From contig CAWVSY010000009.1 of NCBI GenBank assembly GCA_963933055.1, forward strand, positions 15,076 to 79,075: 64,000 bases of DNA, given 5' to 3'. A program made the position numbers and the translations under genes. Below, one piece after another: positions 34,097 to 44,144 of this stretch; the stretch's first letter is position 1, and every line of letters begins with the position of its first letter. The stretch is from Oleispira sp963933055 (GTDB lineage Bacteria > Pseudomonadota > Gammaproteobacteria > Pseudomonadales > Oceanobacteraceae). The notes below the pieces were generated by a model. It saw only the letters and a program-made list of their open reading frames with translations, did no database searches and was not told the DNA's origin.

Positions 34097-34318
34097 CTAT
34101 TTAATGCGTACGATGCCATCAAATTTGTTATCAGCATCAAAATGGATTTTAAAGGTGCCATGAATGCCTTCATGACCCACAACATTCTTTAAAATAACCG
34201 CTGGAAAACGCACAACCCGACCGTCGGTCGCTGTTGCTACAACCGTTTGTACCTGCCCTTGATAAAAGCTGAGGTAATCCTCTCGGGATATATGCAGTGA
34301 TACTATAATTTCTTTCAT
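34097..34318 (-). CDS. DUF2835 family protein
   Basis: 73 residues from the ATG giving MKEIIVSLHISREDYLSFYQ; the frame extends twelve codons further, but homology starts here. The body has DGRVVRFPAVILK and HGTFKIHFDADNKF, typical of DUF2835, a small cytoplasmic family without known function. It is divergent from the methyltransferase gene. Confidence 0.82.
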   Translation of the reverse strand: MKEIIVSLHISREDYLSFYQGQVQTVVATATDGRVVRFPAVILKNVVGHEGIHGTFKIHFDADNKFDGIVRIK

Positions 34319-34383
34319 AATCCGGATAATAGCCAACATACACAACGCCTTCAAGCTTCAGCGCTAAGCTGTTAGAATGCGCT

Positions 34384-35388
34384 ATGAATGAATTAAAAAC
34401 ACGACTCAACCAAGCTTGGCAAGCCCGCACTGACTTACAGCAGCAGTGGCAAGAAGAAAATACCAACTGCTACCGTATTTTCCACGGCACCAACGAAGGC
34501 TTACCTGGCACAACGCTCGATCGTTATGGCCCTTTGCTAATACTACAAACCTTTCACCAGGCGGTTACAGAAGAGGAGCTAGCGCAAGTACGTGAGTTTG
34601 CCTCAGATCTATTTCCAGACTTGCATTTAGTTTATAACGATCGCAGTCGTGATAATTCGCGCATCCAAGTCGAAAATGATGAAATTCATGCACTTGATAG
34701 CCAGCCTGTAGAAGCGGTAGAGCTTGGGGTTAATTATCGCATTCAAGGTCGCCATCAAGGCCAAGACCCTTGGCTATTCTTAGATTTACGCGCAGGCCGT
34801 CGCTATGTGAAAGCACACTGCAAAGATAAAACGGTACTGAATTTATTCTCTTATACGTGCGGAATCGGCATTGCAGCAGGTGTGGGTGGTGCAAAGCGCG
34901 TTGTTAATGTAGATTTTGCGGAATCATCGTTAGCGGTAGGGATCGAAAACGCACAATTGAATCAGCTTAATCAAGTTGAATTCATTCAATCGGATGTATT
35001 TCCTGCAATTAAACAGTTTGCCAACATGCCCATCAGCGTTCGTCGTGGCAAAAAACTCCCCAAGTATCCCAAACACGCACCTGAACAATTTGACCTAGTA
35101 TTTTTGGATCCGCCACGCTGGGCGAAAAGTGCTTTTGGTAATGTTGATTTAATCCGTGATTATCAATCACTGTTCAAGCCAAGCTTGTTAGCGACAAAAG
35201 ATGGCGGGCAATTGATTTGCTGCAATAACGTAGCGCAGGTTGATCGTGATGAATGGCTGGAGTCGCTAAAACGCTGTGCAATAAAAGCCGGACGCCCATT
35301 AAAAAGTATTGAAATGCTACTTCCGGATGCCGATTTCCCAAGCCCAGATGGTAATCCACCACTTAAGATTGCGATTTGCCAGCTGTAG
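34384..35388 (+). CDS. RlmI-like class I SAM methyltransferase
   Basis: 334 residues. The N-terminal part (NCYRIFHGTNEGLPGTTLDRY) is the middle domain of the RlmI/YccW family, but the usual N-terminal PUA domain is missing. The methyltransferase core has LFLDLRAGRRYV, VLNLFSYTCGIGIAA (motif I) and FDLVFLDPPRWAKS (motif IV). Probable 23S rRNA m5C methylation is inferred from the family; the target is unknown. It ends 80 bases before the convergent gdhB stop. Confidence 0.82.
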   Translation: MNELKTRLNQAWQARTDLQQQWQEENTNCYRIFHGTNEGLPGTTLDRYGPLLILQTFHQAVTEEELAQVREFASDLFPDLHLVYNDRSRDNSRIQVENDEIHALDSQPVEAVELGVNYRIQGRHQGQDPWLFLDLRAGRRYVKAHCKDKTVLNLFSYTCGIGIAAGVGGAKRVVNVDFAESSLAVGIENAQLNQLNQVEFIQSDVFPAIKQFANMPISVRRGKKLPKYPKHAPEQFDLVFLDPPRWAKSAFGNVDLIRDYQSLFKPSLLATKDGGQLICCNNVAQVDRDEWLESLKRCAIKAGRPLKSIEMLLPDADFPSPDGNPPLKIAICQL

Positions 35389-35467
35389 TTTTTGTGCCTT
35401 CCTGAAATCGAACAAAAGCGCATGCGGTTAAAGACAAACCCGCCTGCGCTTTGCTTTTAATAGCGAT

Positions 35468-38400
35468 CTAGCCACAATCCTGAGACAGATGTTTACTTGC
35501 TTGCGCAAGATCCAATAACTCTCTCAAGGCAACTGAATACATCGCATACTCTGCTTTATCCGAAGCTCGAAGCTCGTCCAACATGCGCTGCCAACGACTC
35601 ACTAGATGAGGATGCCCTGTTTTCCACTGTTCCATCAACTCAAGCATGGGTTTATCGCCACCCTCTTCAGCACTTAAAACCGAGACCGTTAATGACCTTA
35701 GCTGCCAATCCATATCATCACGGAAAGCTTCACGTGCTAAGCCCTGCCAATGAGAGTTTACTTCTAGATTATTAATCTGTTCTAAGAACCAGTTTAACGA
35801 CAGCGATTCACCCACACAGAAGTAAGCTTCTGCAACACGTTCGAGAGGACGCTCAGTCTGCTGTGAAGCTTCTATAATACCCAGCGCAGAAAATAACGAG
35901 CTAGTACCCGCAGCCAACGCCGAAACATGTTCTGGCACACCCTGCTCAAGATAATTATCAAAACGGCCCTGCCAAGTATCCTTGGTCGATCCTTGCAACC
36001 ATTGAGCTAAGTTACTTCTAACAGCATCCACACTCGACTTAAAGGCATCAACTTCTGCCGCCACATCCATATCGGTACGACGGTTGCGCAAGAACCAGCG
36101 ACTCGCTCGGCGCACCAAACGCATCAAACGGCTCATCATATCGGCCTGAACTTTGGCAGGAATCTGATAATCCAGCGCTTCAATTTTAGCCCACAAATCA
36201 TGTAAGCCAAATACATCGCGCGCGGCCACATACGCACGGGCAACCTCAACAACCGTTGCCCCCGTTGATTCCGCTAAGCGATTAACAAACGTAATGCCCA
36301 TATGATTAACTAAATCGTTCGCCAGTTGCGTTGCCACAATTTCAGAACGCAATTTATGGTTCATTACAGGGCCATTATAATCATCCACCAATTTCTGCGG
36401 GAACGCGGTTTCAACAATTTTGCTCAAATAAGGATCTAGACTTATGGCTTCTAAATTTAAGCGTTCTTTCAAATCGGCTTTAGCGTAAGAAATTAAAATC
36501 GACAGCTCGGGCTTAGTTAAACCTTTGCCAGTAGATTTACGCTCAGCAATGGTTTCTTCATCCGGTAAATACTCCAGCGCTCGATTTAATTTGCCCGACT
36601 CTTCGAAATCATGAATTAAATTAACATACTCATCCATGCGTTCTTTGCATTCATGATGCGCCAATGCAATTGCTTGAGTCTGTCGATAATTATTATTTAA
36701 TACCAAGGCCGAAACAGCATCGGTCATTTGCATAAATAATTGATTACGCTGCTTGGGTGTCATATCACCAGAGGCGACAATCTCATTCAACATAATTTTA
36801 ATATTCACTTCATGGTCTGAGCAGTCTACTCCCCCGGCATTATCAATAAAGTCTGTATAAGAAGAACCACCAGCAAGCGCATAATCAATTCGCCCAAGCT
36901 GCGTCATCCCTAAGTTACCGCCTTCCCCAACCACTTTCGCTCGCACTTGGTTGCCATTAATTCTCACCGCATCCGTCGCTTTATCACCCACATTGGCATG
37001 AGTTTCGTTCTTACCTTTAATGTACGTTCCGATGCCACCATTCCAAATCAAATCCACAGGGGCTAACAATAAGGCCTTAATCAAATCATTCGGGGCTAGC
37101 ACATCTTGTTGAATGTCAAAACGACGCTTCATTTCAGGGCTAATCCTAATAGATTTAGCACTGCGCGAAAAAACAGCCCCGCCTTTAGAAATCAGAGATT
37201 TGTTGTAATCATCCCAAGTGGAACGAGGCAATTCAAATAAGCGCTTACGCTCAACAAAACTTGTCGCGGCATCAGGGTTAGGATCGATAAAGATATGCAT
37301 ATGGTTAAACGCAGCCGTTAATTGAATGTGCTCCGATAACAGCATACCGTTACCAAAAACATCCCCCGCCATATCACCAATACCGACTACCGTGAAATCT
37401 TCCTCTTGAACATTCAGGCCTTTCTCTCGGAAATGACGCTGCACGGAGACCCAAGCACCGCGAGCTGTGATACCCATTTTCTTGTGGTCATAACCAATAG
37501 AGCCACCGGACGCAAAAGCATCCCCTAACCAGAAGCCGCGCTCAACTGCGATGCCATTCGAGATATCAGAAAAGGTTGCCGTTCCTTTGTCGGCTGCGAC
37601 CACCAAATACACGTCATCGTCATCATGTCGAACAACCTCTAAAGGCGGTACGACTTTTCCATCAACCAAGTTGTCCGTGACATCCAGCAATGAACTAATG
37701 AAGGTTTTATAACAAGCAATGCCTTCTTCTAGCCATTCATCACGAGACATTTCAGGTTTCAAGTTCTTAGCAACAAAACCACCTTTAGCCCCTACCGGAA
37801 CGATAACGGCATTTTTAACCTGCTGCGCCTTGACCAAACCCAATACTTCCGTACGGAAATCTTCACCACGATCTGACCAGCGCAAACCACCTCGCGCTAC
37901 CTTGCCCCCTCGTAGGTGAACACCTTCAACTTTTGGCGAATACACAAAAATCTCAAACATCGGCCTTGGCAAAGGCATATCACTAATTTGATGCGGGTTC
38001 ATTTTGAACGAGATGTAATCTTTCGCACAGCCATCACCATTGCACTGATAGAAATTAGTTCGTAGGGTTGCCTTAATCAGCTCTAAATAACGACGAACAA
38101 TGCGATCTTCATTTAGCTGTTCGACCCCATCGAGCGCTTCCAGAATTTCTTTTTCGACTTGAGAAAAAGCAATACTGCGATGCTCTAACGTCCAATCAGG
38201 ATGCAAACCAAATCGCACCTCGAAAGCCCTTACCAGCAATCGGCTAATATCAATATAACGACATAAAGTCGCTGCAATAGAAAATTCACTGATGCCGAAT
38301 CGTATTTGCTTCATATAGCGCGCATAACCACGCAACATAGCAATTTGACGCCAGCCAATTTCAGAACCCAATACTAATTTATTAAAAGCATCACTTTCAG

Positions 38401-40342
38401 CATTCTCATGCCATATATTTTTGAAGGTATCTTGGAATAAGCCTTTAACCGTCTGCATATCAATGCGTTCGGCTAACGTATATTCCAATAAAAAATTATG
38501 AATCCAAACTCGACCCCCATCAGCAAACTGCAGCCCATAAGGATGCTCACCAATCACCCGCAAACCTAGGTTTTCTAAAATAGGCAATACATCAGATAAG
38601 GGCAGAACATGATCAATATTGAATAATTTAAAGCGTAACTGGTTCGCTCCCTCTTCCAGCTCACGATAAAAACTCATCGCAATGCCCTTCTCAGGGTTTG
38701 CTCTTAAATCTTCAATATGCTGAATGTCCGCCACCGCGGTTCTCGAGCCAAAATCTTCACGATAGCCAGCAGGAAAAGCATCGCGATACATCTGGTGATA
38801 ACGATTGCCTTTTTCTTCACCTACCTGCTCTAACAGTGAAGCATGCAAATCATCCCCCCAACTGCGCGCAACGAGCTGAATTTTTCGTTCTATTTCGTCA
38901 TGATCAACCTCGCAGCTGTCATTATTTTTTAACCGTAAAACAAAATGGGTTCGCGCTAAAATAGACTCAGAAAAACTGGTATTGAATTCAACAAAATCAG
39001 GATCGCAGGCTTCCTCTAAAACGCGCTGAATCTTGGTTCGCAGCTCAGTATTGTAAATATCCCTTGGGGTATAAACCATGCAATACAAAAATTTGCCGTA
39101 GGTTCCTTTGCGTAAAAAAGCACGGGTTTGACGACGCTCTTGAATATTCAAAATACCCAAGACGGTTTTATAGACTTGCTCAGAACTGGATTGAATCAAC
39201 TCATCACGAGGATAAGATTCTAAAATTCGATTCATCTCTTTTTCGCTATGGCTGCCTTTGCCAAAGCTAGCGAACTTACGTACTTGGCGTAACTTCTGAC
39301 GTATTAAAGGAATATTGTCAGGGCTTTCGATATAGACAATGGACGTATAAAGCCCCATAAAGCGAATGCCACCAATGACTTCGCCTTTATCGTTAAATCG
39401 TTTAATGACAATGTAATCAGGATAAGCAGGTCGATGAACCCGACTGCGGTTGCCCGATTTAAAGAAATTAACAATCTCTGAGTTTAAAACAAAGCCTTGT
39501 ATTTCTGCGGGTAATTCTTCTAAAACACTGCGATTCTTGGAGACGTTATTAAAGCGAAAAATGCCCAAATCAAAGCTTTCATCACGCACAAGAAAGGTTT
39601 TATCACCTTCTTTTTCAATCGTGAATTCATCGCAACCTAAAAAGGTGAAATGCCTATTATTCAACCAAGATAGAAAATCTTGAGCTTCTTTAATTTCTTT
39701 CTTCGGTTTATCACAGGGTAAATGGGTCAATTCCTCAGCAATTTTTTCCACCTTTTCGGTCAGCTTAGGAAAATCTTCAACGCAATGCGAAACCTCATTC
39801 AAAATACCTACCAAGGTATTTGATAAGTCATCCAGCATGTCGGCGTCAGTATGTCGATCCACTTCCATGTAAATAATGGCTTCGGCTTGGCTATTTTCAG
39901 AAGACTCAAATATAGGAGAGCTGGTCTTCTTCTTATGCTGGGCATCACGCTCTAGGTGCGCCACACAAGCATTAATCGAATGAATGGATATCTGACGGCG
40001 ATTAATTTCAAGGCGAACAGAGTCAATTAAAAAAGGCATTTCCTTTGCTAGCACTTCAATAACGGTATGCGTCGATTGCCAACCATGGGTTTCAAAATCT
40101 GGATTAAAGACGCGAACCTTCGGCTGTTCAATGTTGTTCTTTTGAATAAATAGCCAACACGATACTGTCGCACCATACAGATCTTCAGGATTACGAGCAT
40201 TTAAATCATCAACCGGAGCATCGGCATAATAAAGCTTGGCAAATAATTTAATTCGCTCCGCTTGCCCCTTTTCATTTCTTTCATCAATCAAGCGATACAG
40301 TGCGGTTAAATCTGGCTTAGTTTTTGTTTTGCTCTGGCTCAT
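35468..40342 (-). CDS. gdhB: NAD-specific glutamate dehydrogenase, 180-kDa type
   Basis: 1624 residues, matching the Pseudomonas/Streptomyces L-GDH (about 1620). It deaminates glutamate to 2-oxoglutarate with NAD+. It has a long N-terminal region with ACT-like regulatory domains; the catalytic core begins near 800 with GGKVARGGLRWSDRGEDFRT, the lysine of GLVKAQQVKN and VPVGAKGGFV. Nucleotide-binding GIGDMAGDVFGNGML and the helical C-terminus follow. The start is ATG with AGGA ten bases upstream. It is divergent from the MoxR operon. Confidence 0.96.
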   Translation of the reverse strand: MSQSKTKTKPDLTALYRLIDERNEKGQAERIKLFAKLYYADAPVDDLNARNPEDLYGATVSCWLFIQKNNIEQPKVRVFNPDFETHGWQSTHTVIEVLAKEMPFLIDSVRLEINRRQISIHSINACVAHLERDAQHKKKTSSPIFESSENSQAEAIIYMEVDRHTDADMLDDLSNTLVGILNEVSHCVEDFPKLTEKVEKIAEELTHLPCDKPKKEIKEAQDFLSWLNNRHFTFLGCDEFTIEKEGDKTFLVRDESFDLGIFRFNNVSKNRSVLEELPAEIQGFVLNSEIVNFFKSGNRSRVHRPAYPDYIVIKRFNDKGEVIGGIRFMGLYTSIVYIESPDNIPLIRQKLRQVRKFASFGKGSHSEKEMNRILESYPRDELIQSSSEQVYKTVLGILNIQERRQTRAFLRKGTYGKFLYCMVYTPRDIYNTELRTKIQRVLEEACDPDFVEFNTSFSESILARTHFVLRLKNNDSCEVDHDEIERKIQLVARSWGDDLHASLLEQVGEEKGNRYHQMYRDAFPAGYREDFGSRTAVADIQHIEDLRANPEKGIAMSFYRELEEGANQLRFKLFNIDHVLPLSDVLPILENLGLRVIGEHPYGLQFADGGRVWIHNFLLEYTLAERIDMQTVKGLFQDTFKNIWHENAESDAFNKLVLGSEIGWRQIAMLRGYARYMKQIRFGISEFSIAATLCRYIDISRLLVRAFEVRFGLHPDWTLEHRSIAFSQVEKEILEALDGVEQLNEDRIVRRYLELIKATLRTNFYQCNGDGCAKDYISFKMNPHQISDMPLPRPMFEIFVYSPKVEGVHLRGGKVARGGLRWSDRGEDFRTEVLGLVKAQQVKNAVIVPVGAKGGFVAKNLKPEMSRDEWLEEGIACYKTFISSLLDVTDNLVDGKVVPPLEVVRHDDDDVYLVVAADKGTATFSDISNGIAVERGFWLGDAFASGGSIGYDHKKMGITARGAWVSVQRHFREKGLNVQEEDFTVVGIGDMAGDVFGNGMLLSEHIQLTAAFNHMHIFIDPNPDAATSFVERKRLFELPRSTWDDYNKSLISKGGAVFSRSAKSIRISPEMKRRFDIQQDVLAPNDLIKALLLAPVDLIWNGGIGTYIKGKNETHANVGDKATDAVRINGNQVRAKVVGEGGNLGMTQLGRIDYALAGGSSYTDFIDNAGGVDCSDHEVNIKIMLNEIVASGDMTPKQRNQLFMQMTDAVSALVLNNNYRQTQAIALAHHECKERMDEYVNLIHDFEESGKLNRALEYLPDEETIAERKSTGKGLTKPELSILISYAKADLKERLNLEAISLDPYLSKIVETAFPQKLVDDYNGPVMNHKLRSEIVATQLANDLVNHMGITFVNRLAESTGATVVEVARAYVAARDVFGLHDLWAKIEALDYQIPAKVQADMMSRLMRLVRRASRWFLRNRRTDMDVAAEVDAFKSSVDAVRSNLAQWLQGSTKDTWQGRFDNYLEQGVPEHVSALAAGTSSLFSALGIIEASQQTERPLERVAEAYFCVGESLSLNWFLEQINNLEVNSHWQGLAREAFRDDMDWQLRSLTVSVLSAEEGGDKPMLELMEQWKTGHPHLVSRWQRMLDELRASDKAEYAMYSVALRELLDLAQASKHLSQDCG

Positions 40343-40534
40343 ACTCAGCAGTTCCTACTCATTGATATAGAATGTTCCTTACTTTATATATTAGACCAAT
40401 TTTTTCTAATAACATTTGTCCTAACTTATAAAAAGTCTATTAACTATTTAGACAAATTATCACACGGGCTCCTCCAAAGCTGTGTAAAGTAGTGTGAGGC
40501 TAAGAACTTTTCCTGAAATTGCTCATCTTAAGCA

Positions 40535-40562
40535 TTGACGTAAGCGCTTCATTCAATAAAAT
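40535..40562 (+). promoter_or_regulatory. Candidate sigma-70 promoter of the MoxR/Bat operon
   Basis: TTGACG (40535-40540), a 16-base spacer and TAAAAT (40557-40562), 47 bases before the moxR start. Both hexamers are near consensus. The other 200 bases of this gdhB-moxR gap are AT-rich without further clear signals. Confidence 0.5.
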
Positions 40563-40608
40563 CCTTATTAAATCAAATAATTACACCGAATAGAGAGTGA
40601 GTAGCAAG

Positions 40609-41562
40609 ATGCAGCAGGGATTCAAACAGCTAAAACAAGCATTGAGCGCCAATATTATTGGCCAACACCATCTAATTGACCGTTTATTGATCGCATTACT
40701 GGCCGATGGCCACTTATTAGTAGAAGGCGCACCGGGTCTTGCAAAAACCAAAGCGATTAATGCTTTGGCCGACCACATTGAAGGGGATTTCAAACGCATA
40801 CAATTCACCCCTGATTTATTACCTGGCGATATAACGGGTACTGAAATTTACCGTCCAGAAGAAGGCACCTTTAAATTCCAACAAGGTCCTATTTTTCACA
40901 ACTTAATTTTAGCGGATGAAATCAACCGCGCCCCAGCAAAAGTACAAAGTGCTTTATTAGAAGCCATGGCTGAGCGTCAAGTTTCCGTAGGGGGCAATAC
41001 AATGCCTCTCGAAAAATTATTTTTAGTCATGGCGACTCAAAACCCAATTGAACAAGAAGGCACCTACCCGTTACCGGAAGCACAGCTCGACCGTTTTTTG
41101 ATGCATGTCGTCATTGGTTACCCCGATGCCGAAGCGGAGCAAAAAATCCTACGTTTAGTTCGTGGCGAAGCCATGGATCAAGCACCTGAAATGGGTGAAA
41201 CCATGACTCAAGCAGATATCTTTGCCGCACGCCAAGAAACCCTTAATTTGCATTTAAGCGAATCTGTCGAAAAGTACATCGTTCAATTGGTAATGGCTAC
41301 GCGCGAGCCTAAGCATTATGGTGAAGACATTGCGAACTGGATTGATTATGGCGCAAGCCCTCGTGGCACCATTGCTTTAGAGCGCTGCGCTCGTGCTCAT
41401 GCATGGCTAAACGACCGTGATTTTGTGAGCCCAGATGATGTTCAAGCCATTGCTCACGACGTTTTACGCCACCGTATATTATTAAGCTTCGAAGCAGAAG
41501 CCAGCGGCATGACGACAGATAAAGTCATTAATGAATTAATCCGTCGCGTCCCTTTATCCTAA
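40609..41562 (+). CDS. MoxR-family AAA+ ATPase
   Basis: 317 residues from the ATG (a GTG four codons earlier is the alternative). Walker A is GAPGLAKT (40-47), followed by FTPDLLPGDITGTEIY, Walker B LADEINRAPAKVQSALLEAM, sensor 1 ATQNPIEQEGTYPLPEAQLDRF and sensor 2 GASPRG. MoxR ATPases act as chaperones with the von Willebrand proteins encoded next to them. First gene of a six-gene co-directional operon. Confidence 0.93.
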   Translation: MQQGFKQLKQALSANIIGQHHLIDRLLIALLADGHLLVEGAPGLAKTKAINALADHIEGDFKRIQFTPDLLPGDITGTEIYRPEEGTFKFQQGPIFHNLILADEINRAPAKVQSALLEAMAERQVSVGGNTMPLEKLFLVMATQNPIEQEGTYPLPEAQLDRFLMHVVIGYPDAEAEQKILRLVRGEAMDQAPEMGETMTQADIFAARQETLNLHLSESVEKYIVQLVMATREPKHYGEDIANWIDYGASPRGTIALERCARAHAWLNDRDFVSPDDVQAIAHDVLRHRILLSFEAEASGMTTDKVINELIRRVPLS

Positions 41563-41589
41563 GCGCTGATATTTAAAAGGATAAGGATA

Positions 41590-42573
41590 ATGGCACAGGC
41601 TCGTACGCAGACAAGCACAAAAAATCAGCCTCAAGGGTTATCAACCGGGGCTGAGATTACAACCGATAACTTGGTAACCATGCGCAAACTCGCCAATCTT
41701 TTGCCTATTCATAAGCAAAAGAAGGTTCTTAACGAATTAGCGGGGATACACACCTCTAATTTACGAGGGCGTGGCGTCGACTTTTCGGAAGTTCGTAGCT
41801 ATCAACCAGGTGATGATATTCGGGCAATGGATTGGCGAGTAACCGCACGCAATCAAAAGCCTCATATCAAAGTTTTCCGTGAAGAACGTGAACGTCCCAT
41901 CATGATCGTATGTGATTTGCGCTCAAGCATGTTCTTCGGAACCCAATATGCGTTTAAATCAGTTCTGGCAGCCGACATTGCTAGTTTATTTGCATGGTCT
42001 GCCTTAAATAATGGCGACCGTATTGGTGCGTTATTATTTGATAATGATCGCGAAATAGACATCCGCCCAAAGCCAGGTCGTAAACAAGTGATGCATGTGC
42101 TGCATGAACTGGCTGAGTTCAATCAACAACAAACGCCCATAAACACCACGAAGCCGAGCAGCCGCTTAGCAGAAATGTGTCGCCATGTGCGTCAAATAAC
42201 TCGCCCAGGCAGCACCGTTTATTTTATTTCAGACTGGCAAGGCTTTGATCAAGACTGCGAACGTCAACTGCATAAAATCAGTAAAAGTAACGATGTGGTA
42301 GCACTGAATATATTTGATGCCTTTGAAGAAAATATATTACCACTGGGCAGCTACCCACTCACCGATGGTCAGCAGCGCATGCAATTAGAATGTTATTCAA
42401 AGTCTCAAGGCATTGCACATCAGCAAGCATTCCAGCAGCGCATACAAGAGTTAAAACAAAAAACATTAAAACTCGGCATTCCGCTGATCAATTTGCAAGC
42501 CAAAGGGGACGTCATATCCGACTTACGCTCCGGCTTAGGTTTAAGCCAAACGGCGATGAACAAGTTGCTATAA
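41590..42573 (+). CDS. DUF58 domain protein
   Basis: 327 residues. The DUF58 signature is RGRGVDFSEVRSYQPGDDIRAMDWRVTAR, shortened here to its key parts RGRGVDFSEV and GDDIR-MDW. It is followed by a VWA-like half, with MIVCDLRSSM and STVYFISDW. No signal peptide or membrane helix. It starts 28 bases after moxR with AAGGATA before its ATG. DUF58 proteins always accompany MoxR; a role in assembling a membrane complex is inferred. Confidence 0.9.
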   Translation: MAQARTQTSTKNQPQGLSTGAEITTDNLVTMRKLANLLPIHKQKKVLNELAGIHTSNLRGRGVDFSEVRSYQPGDDIRAMDWRVTARNQKPHIKVFREERERPIMIVCDLRSSMFFGTQYAFKSVLAADIASLFAWSALNNGDRIGALLFDNDREIDIRPKPGRKQVMHVLHELAEFNQQQTPINTTKPSSRLAEMCRHVRQITRPGSTVYFISDWQGFDQDCERQLHKISKSNDVVALNIFDAFEENILPLGSYPLTDGQQRMQLECYSKSQGIAHQQAFQQRIQELKQKTLKLGIPLINLQAKGDVISDLRSGLGLSQTAMNKLL

Positions 42574-42590
42574 GATAAGGGCCGTTAACA

Positions 42591-43124
42591 ATGCAAAACC
42601 CAGCACCAGATTTGTCACAACTCAAAGACATACATTTACCCAATCCAATTCCTGAATGGCCAATGGCGATAGGTTGGTGGCTATTACTTGCCTTTTTTAT
42701 ATTGGCGATCATTGCTGGCATCATTTTCTGGCAGCAAGATCGTAAAAAAAACCAAACAAAAAAAGCTGCATTATGGCTACTCAAACGTCAATACAACGAT
42801 TTTAAAGAGCACAAAGACAAGCAAGTTTTTTTGCAACAAAGCAATCAAGTACTCAAACGCTATTGCTTAGAAAAATATCCACATGCCGCAGGCCTATCAG
42901 GCAAGATTTGGTTGAGTTTTTTAAATCGACGCAGCCCAAAAACCTTTTTTAAAGATGACTTAGCTAACGCCATTAGCCAAGGGGTGTATCAACAACACTG
43001 CGAATACGATGCTCATGCCTTGTATTCTGCTTGCATCAATTGGTTAAAAAACAACAAACCCATTCAACAAAGAGAATCGTTCTGGGTGCCAGACACTACA
43101 CATAATGGAGGCTCACATGATTGA
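42591..43124 (+). CDS. DUF4381 membrane protein
   Basis: 177 residues with a single membrane helix (about 22-44, after PEWPMAIGWWLLLAFF) and a cytoplasmic basic/helical domain with LKRYCLEKYPHAAGLSGK and WLSFL. This is the DUF4381 protein of gammaproteobacterial Bat operons. It overlaps the next gene by eight bases; the ribosome site GGAGG for that gene lies within its last codons. Confidence 0.85.
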   Translation: MQNPAPDLSQLKDIHLPNPIPEWPMAIGWWLLLAFFILAIIAGIIFWQQDRKKNQTKKAALWLLKRQYNDFKEHKDKQVFLQQSNQVLKRYCLEKYPHAAGLSGKIWLSFLNRRSPKTFFKDDLANAISQGVYQQHCEYDAHALYSACINWLKNNKPIQQRESFWVPDTTHNGGSHD

Positions 43125-44142
43125 TTGGCATTGGCCTTGGGCTTTTTATCTATTACCACTTCCTTTGCTTATATTTTGGATACTGCCCAAAGTAAAACGC
43201 CAAGAAGCCGCGCTTAAAGTGCCCAGCCTATCGCTATGGGAAACATCCACCAATAGCGCGCACATTAAAACGGAAAATACTTGGCCGACATTAATATTGC
43301 CGACGCTGCTTTGGCTTGCACTATTAACGGCTCTGGCTCGCCCACACATTCTAGGGGAAACCGTTGAATTGCCGACATCCGGACGCGACCTAATGCTTGC
43401 CATCGATTTATCAGGCAGCATGGCGATTGAAGACATGCAGCTAAAAGGTCGTCCCGTCAATCGTCTTTCTACCGTTAAGAATGTCCTCAACGATTTTATT
43501 AGTGAGCGCCAAGGTGATCGCATTGGTTTGGTTTTATTTGGCAGCCAAGCGTATTTACAATCGCCTTTAACCTTTGATTGGCAAACAGTTCAAACATTAA
43601 TGAACGAAGCTCAAATCGGGCTTGCAGGAAAGCAAACCGCCATTGGTGATGCCATTGGCCTAACGATTAAGCGCCTTCAATCACACCCTGAGCAAAGCCG
43701 CGTTGTTATTTTATTAACTGATGGCGCAAATACCGCAGGAGAAGTCGAGCCATTAAAAGCCGCGGAACTGGCACAACAAAGCCATGTAAAAATTTACACC
43801 ATCGGCCTAGGAGCAGACTCAATGAAAGTATCGAGTTTCTTTGGCAGTCGACAAGTTAATCCATCGCGCGACTTGGATGAAAAAAGCTTACAACAAATAG
43901 CTGAAATTACGGGCGGCCATTATTTCCGTGCCAGAGACAGCGAAGAATTAGAACAAATATACGACATGATTGATCAATTAGAGCCAACAGAGAAAGATCC
44001 TGAAATTTTTCGACCGCAAATTAACGTCTATTTTTGGCCACTCGCCGCTGCCCTACTGATCAGTTTTTTAATGGCACTGCAAGCCATTGGATTATTTCGC
44101 CATTTAAACCATTTCGTAAAAACTAAAACGAGAAAATTATAA
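43117..44142 (+). CDS. VWA-domain membrane protein (BatA-like)
   Basis: 341 residues from an ATG five bases after GGAGG; an ATG four codons earlier precedes that site. Two N-terminal helices (about 8-24 and 58-76), then a von Willebrand A domain with MIDAS residues D97, S99 and S101 (AIDLSGSM), LLTDGANTAG and GLGA, and a C-terminal helix (PLAAALLISFLMALQAIG). It probably exposes the VWA domain to the periplasm and works with the next VWA protein. Confidence 0.9.
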   Translation: MIDWHWPWAFYLLPLPLLIFWILPKVKRQEAALKVPSLSLWETSTNSAHIKTENTWPTLILPTLLWLALLTALARPHILGETVELPTSGRDLMLAIDLSGSMAIEDMQLKGRPVNRLSTVKNVLNDFISERQGDRIGLVLFGSQAYLQSPLTFDWQTVQTLMNEAQIGLAGKQTAIGDAIGLTIKRLQSHPEQSRVVILLTDGANTAGEVEPLKAAELAQQSHVKIYTIGLGADSMKVSSFFGSRQVNPSRDLDEKSLQQIAEITGGHYFRARDSEELEQIYDMIDQLEPTEKDPEIFRPQINVYFWPLAAALLISFLMALQAIGLFRHLNHFVKTKTRKL

Positions 44143-44144
44143 CC